From SAR202 cluster bacterium (GTDB taxonomy: Bacteria; Chloroflexota; Dehalococcoidia; Lucifugimonadales; JASMAO01), in NCBI GenBank assembly GCA_030754315.1, contig JASMAO010000036.1:1-7239 (forward strand): DNA of 7,239 nt. Direction: 5' to 3'. Position 1 is the first letter of the stretch; each line of letters starts with the position of its first letter. The position numbers and the translations under genes were made by a program. A model generated the notes under the pieces. It saw nothing but the letters and a program-made list of their open reading frames with translations, made no database searches and was not told the origin of the DNA. This document shows, in pieces, positions 6,324 through 7,239 of the stretch.

Positions 6324-7037
6324 GTGATAAACGACACGAGTCGATCTGATTCCGCACAGCAATTTGGTCCGTTCCGGCTACCTAGTGCATTGTCCGATTT
6401 AGACTTTCCTCGGTTAAGATTCAGCATCTGCCTCGGATTGTTTGGGGGACTTATAGGCGGCGCGGTAAGCCTGATCGTCCCCTTAACCGTACTGGACCCA
6501 TTCATACACACCCCACAACACCCACCACTTGGCGATGCTCTTATTATCGCAATGCCAGGTTTCCTATCCGGACTGACCGTTGCGGGACTGCTAGCTTATT
6601 TTTTGTTCGGATCGCCTTTCACACTTGATATGCAACGTACGCGAACATCTCGGAGTCTGCCAATTTGGATATTCATTGGCGCCGTACATTCACTCGTGTT
6701 TTCGCTTGTTTTGGGCGGACTGTTTGGACCATTTATATCCCTTTTCCAAGACTTCACCCACAGCGTGCTTTCAGTACCTCAATTGCTATCTAAGGGACTT
6801 GATACAACGATAAGTGTGCCATTTCTTTCGTTAATTGGCGGCATGAATCTCTGGTTTACATCCTTTATCACAGCAGGGTTTTTCAGTATTGGTGCATGGA
6901 TGATTGATCGTTTCAACACATCGGCTGATGACGCTGCCTCCAACTACGGAACTTGGGCCATCGCCACTTTACTATGCGGGATGATTATTGCATTCCTTAC
7001 TATGGTCCCAGAAACCACCCTCGCTCGGCTAGGCTAA
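6324..7037 (+). CDS. Unrecognised integral membrane protein, about five helices
   Basis: 237 residues from GTG 6324. I do not recognise the family. The first 30 residues are soluble. Hydrophobic segments follow near 33-57, 71-97, 112-142, 163-194 and 209-228. Two glycine-rich helices stand out: GLFGGLIGGAV (38-48) and GGLFGPF (131-137). The 30-residue lengths of the third and fourth segments suggest a kink, a re-entrant stretch or an amphipathic part. There are no cofactor motifs, no clear catalytic residues and no signal peptide. The acidic RFNTSADD loop (196-203) and basic QRTRTSR loop (104-110) mark opposite sides or exposed loops. It is divergently transcribed from the repressor gene, with 153 bases between the two starts, so metal-dependent control is possible but not shown. 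No ribosome-binding site of normal spacing precedes the GTG, consistent with a leaderless mRNA. It may be an orphan lineage-specific protein; other roles such as transport or a tail-less permease fragment cannot be separated. Confidence 0.7.
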   Translation: MINDTSRSDSAQQFGPFRLPSALSDLDFPRLRFSICLGLFGGLIGGAVSLIVPLTVLDPFIHTPQHPPLGDALIIAMPGFLSGLTVAGLLAYFLFGSPFTLDMQRTRTSRSLPIWIFIGAVHSLVFSLVLGGLFGPFISLFQDFTHSVLSVPQLLSKGLDTTISVPFLSLIGGMNLWFTSFITAGFFSIGAWMIDRFNTSADDAASNYGTWAIATLLCGMIIAFLTMVPETTLARLG

Positions 7038-7106
7038 GTTTCAAGACCGCTTCGTTGAAATTACTCCAAAACCCTAACCGGCACTGATTCCAAACTAGAA
7101 ACTCCT

Positions 7107-7239
7107 GAGGGATGTCTAATTGCCATACGAAACGCCGCTGAGTACCTATCTTACAGAATCGTCAGTCACAGGCAGACAGCCAAACCCAGAATTCGTTTCC
7201 TATCTTGCGTCCCTGCAGCAAATAAACACTATCGCACCG
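7107..7239 (+). CDS. Start of an unrecognised gene running off the right edge (GAGGGA site plus partial CDS from TTG 7120)
   Basis: An uninterrupted frame begins at TTG 7120, directly after an in-frame TAA (7117-7119), and stays open to base 7239, giving 40 residues. GAGGGA (7107-7112) stands 7 bases before the TTG, an ideal ribosome-binding position. The N-terminus reads MPYETPLSTYLTESSVTGRQ, then PEFVSYLASLQQINTIAP: polar, without signal peptide or membrane helix, and protein-like in composition. Forty open codons alone could be chance; the ribosome-binding site and plausible composition carry the call. It follows the membrane-protein gene by 82 bases on the same strand, in which no clear promoter or terminator is seen, so the two may be cotranscribed. 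Function unknown. The coding part proper starts at 7120. Confidence 0.5.

Noticed and set aside
7039..7060. TTTCAA/TTGAAA inverted repeat just after the membrane-protein gene, considered as a terminator
   Set aside because: Only six AT-rich base pairs around a ten-base loop, and no T-run follows; too weak to call.

Overview
The window is a compact bacterial stretch of roughly even base composition. It carries most of an electron-transfer operon of the Alternative Complex III (ACIII, Act) type or a close relative. Six genes read rightward: a molybdopterin-oxidoreductase C-terminal part (1-614, cut by the left edge), a four-cluster iron-sulfur protein (655-1401), two ten-helix NrfD-type quinol-site membrane proteins (1394-2812 and 2814-4190), a DUF3341/ActD subunit (4201-4728) and a monohaem c-type lipoprotein resembling ActE (4725-5393). 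Gaps are tiny or negative throughout (40, -8, +1, +10 and -4 bases), so one polycistronic mRNA with translational coupling is expected. Its promoter lies left of the window.

Inferred working of the complex: NrfD-type subunits oxidise quinol in the membrane, electrons pass through the [Fe-S] subunit next to the molybdopterin-like subunit, and leave through the haem c lipoprotein to a soluble carrier or a terminal oxidase. Compared with the classical actABCDEF arrangement, ActB is split into two genes, the two NrfD genes are adjacent, and no multihaem ActA gene is visible. It could lie upstream.

Converging on the operon is a leftward gene for a DtxR/IdeR-type metal-dependent repressor with a C-terminal FeoA-like domain (5439-6170). 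It has a good sigma70-type promoter at 6209-6236. Two residues at the expected primary metal site differ from both IdeR and MntR. Diverging from it is an unrecognised membrane protein of about five helices (6324-7037). Its extended -10 promoter sits so close to the GTG start that the mRNA should be leaderless. At the right edge a new reading frame begins (TTG at 7120 behind a good ribosome-binding site) and runs off the window.

An organism cannot be named securely. A split Act-type complex with cytochrome c lipoprotein and a DtxR-FeoA regulator, at middling GC, would fit a Chloroflexota member (for example a marine SAR202-like lineage), but this is inference from gene content only. No RNA genes, CRISPR, insertion sequences or long repeats were seen.
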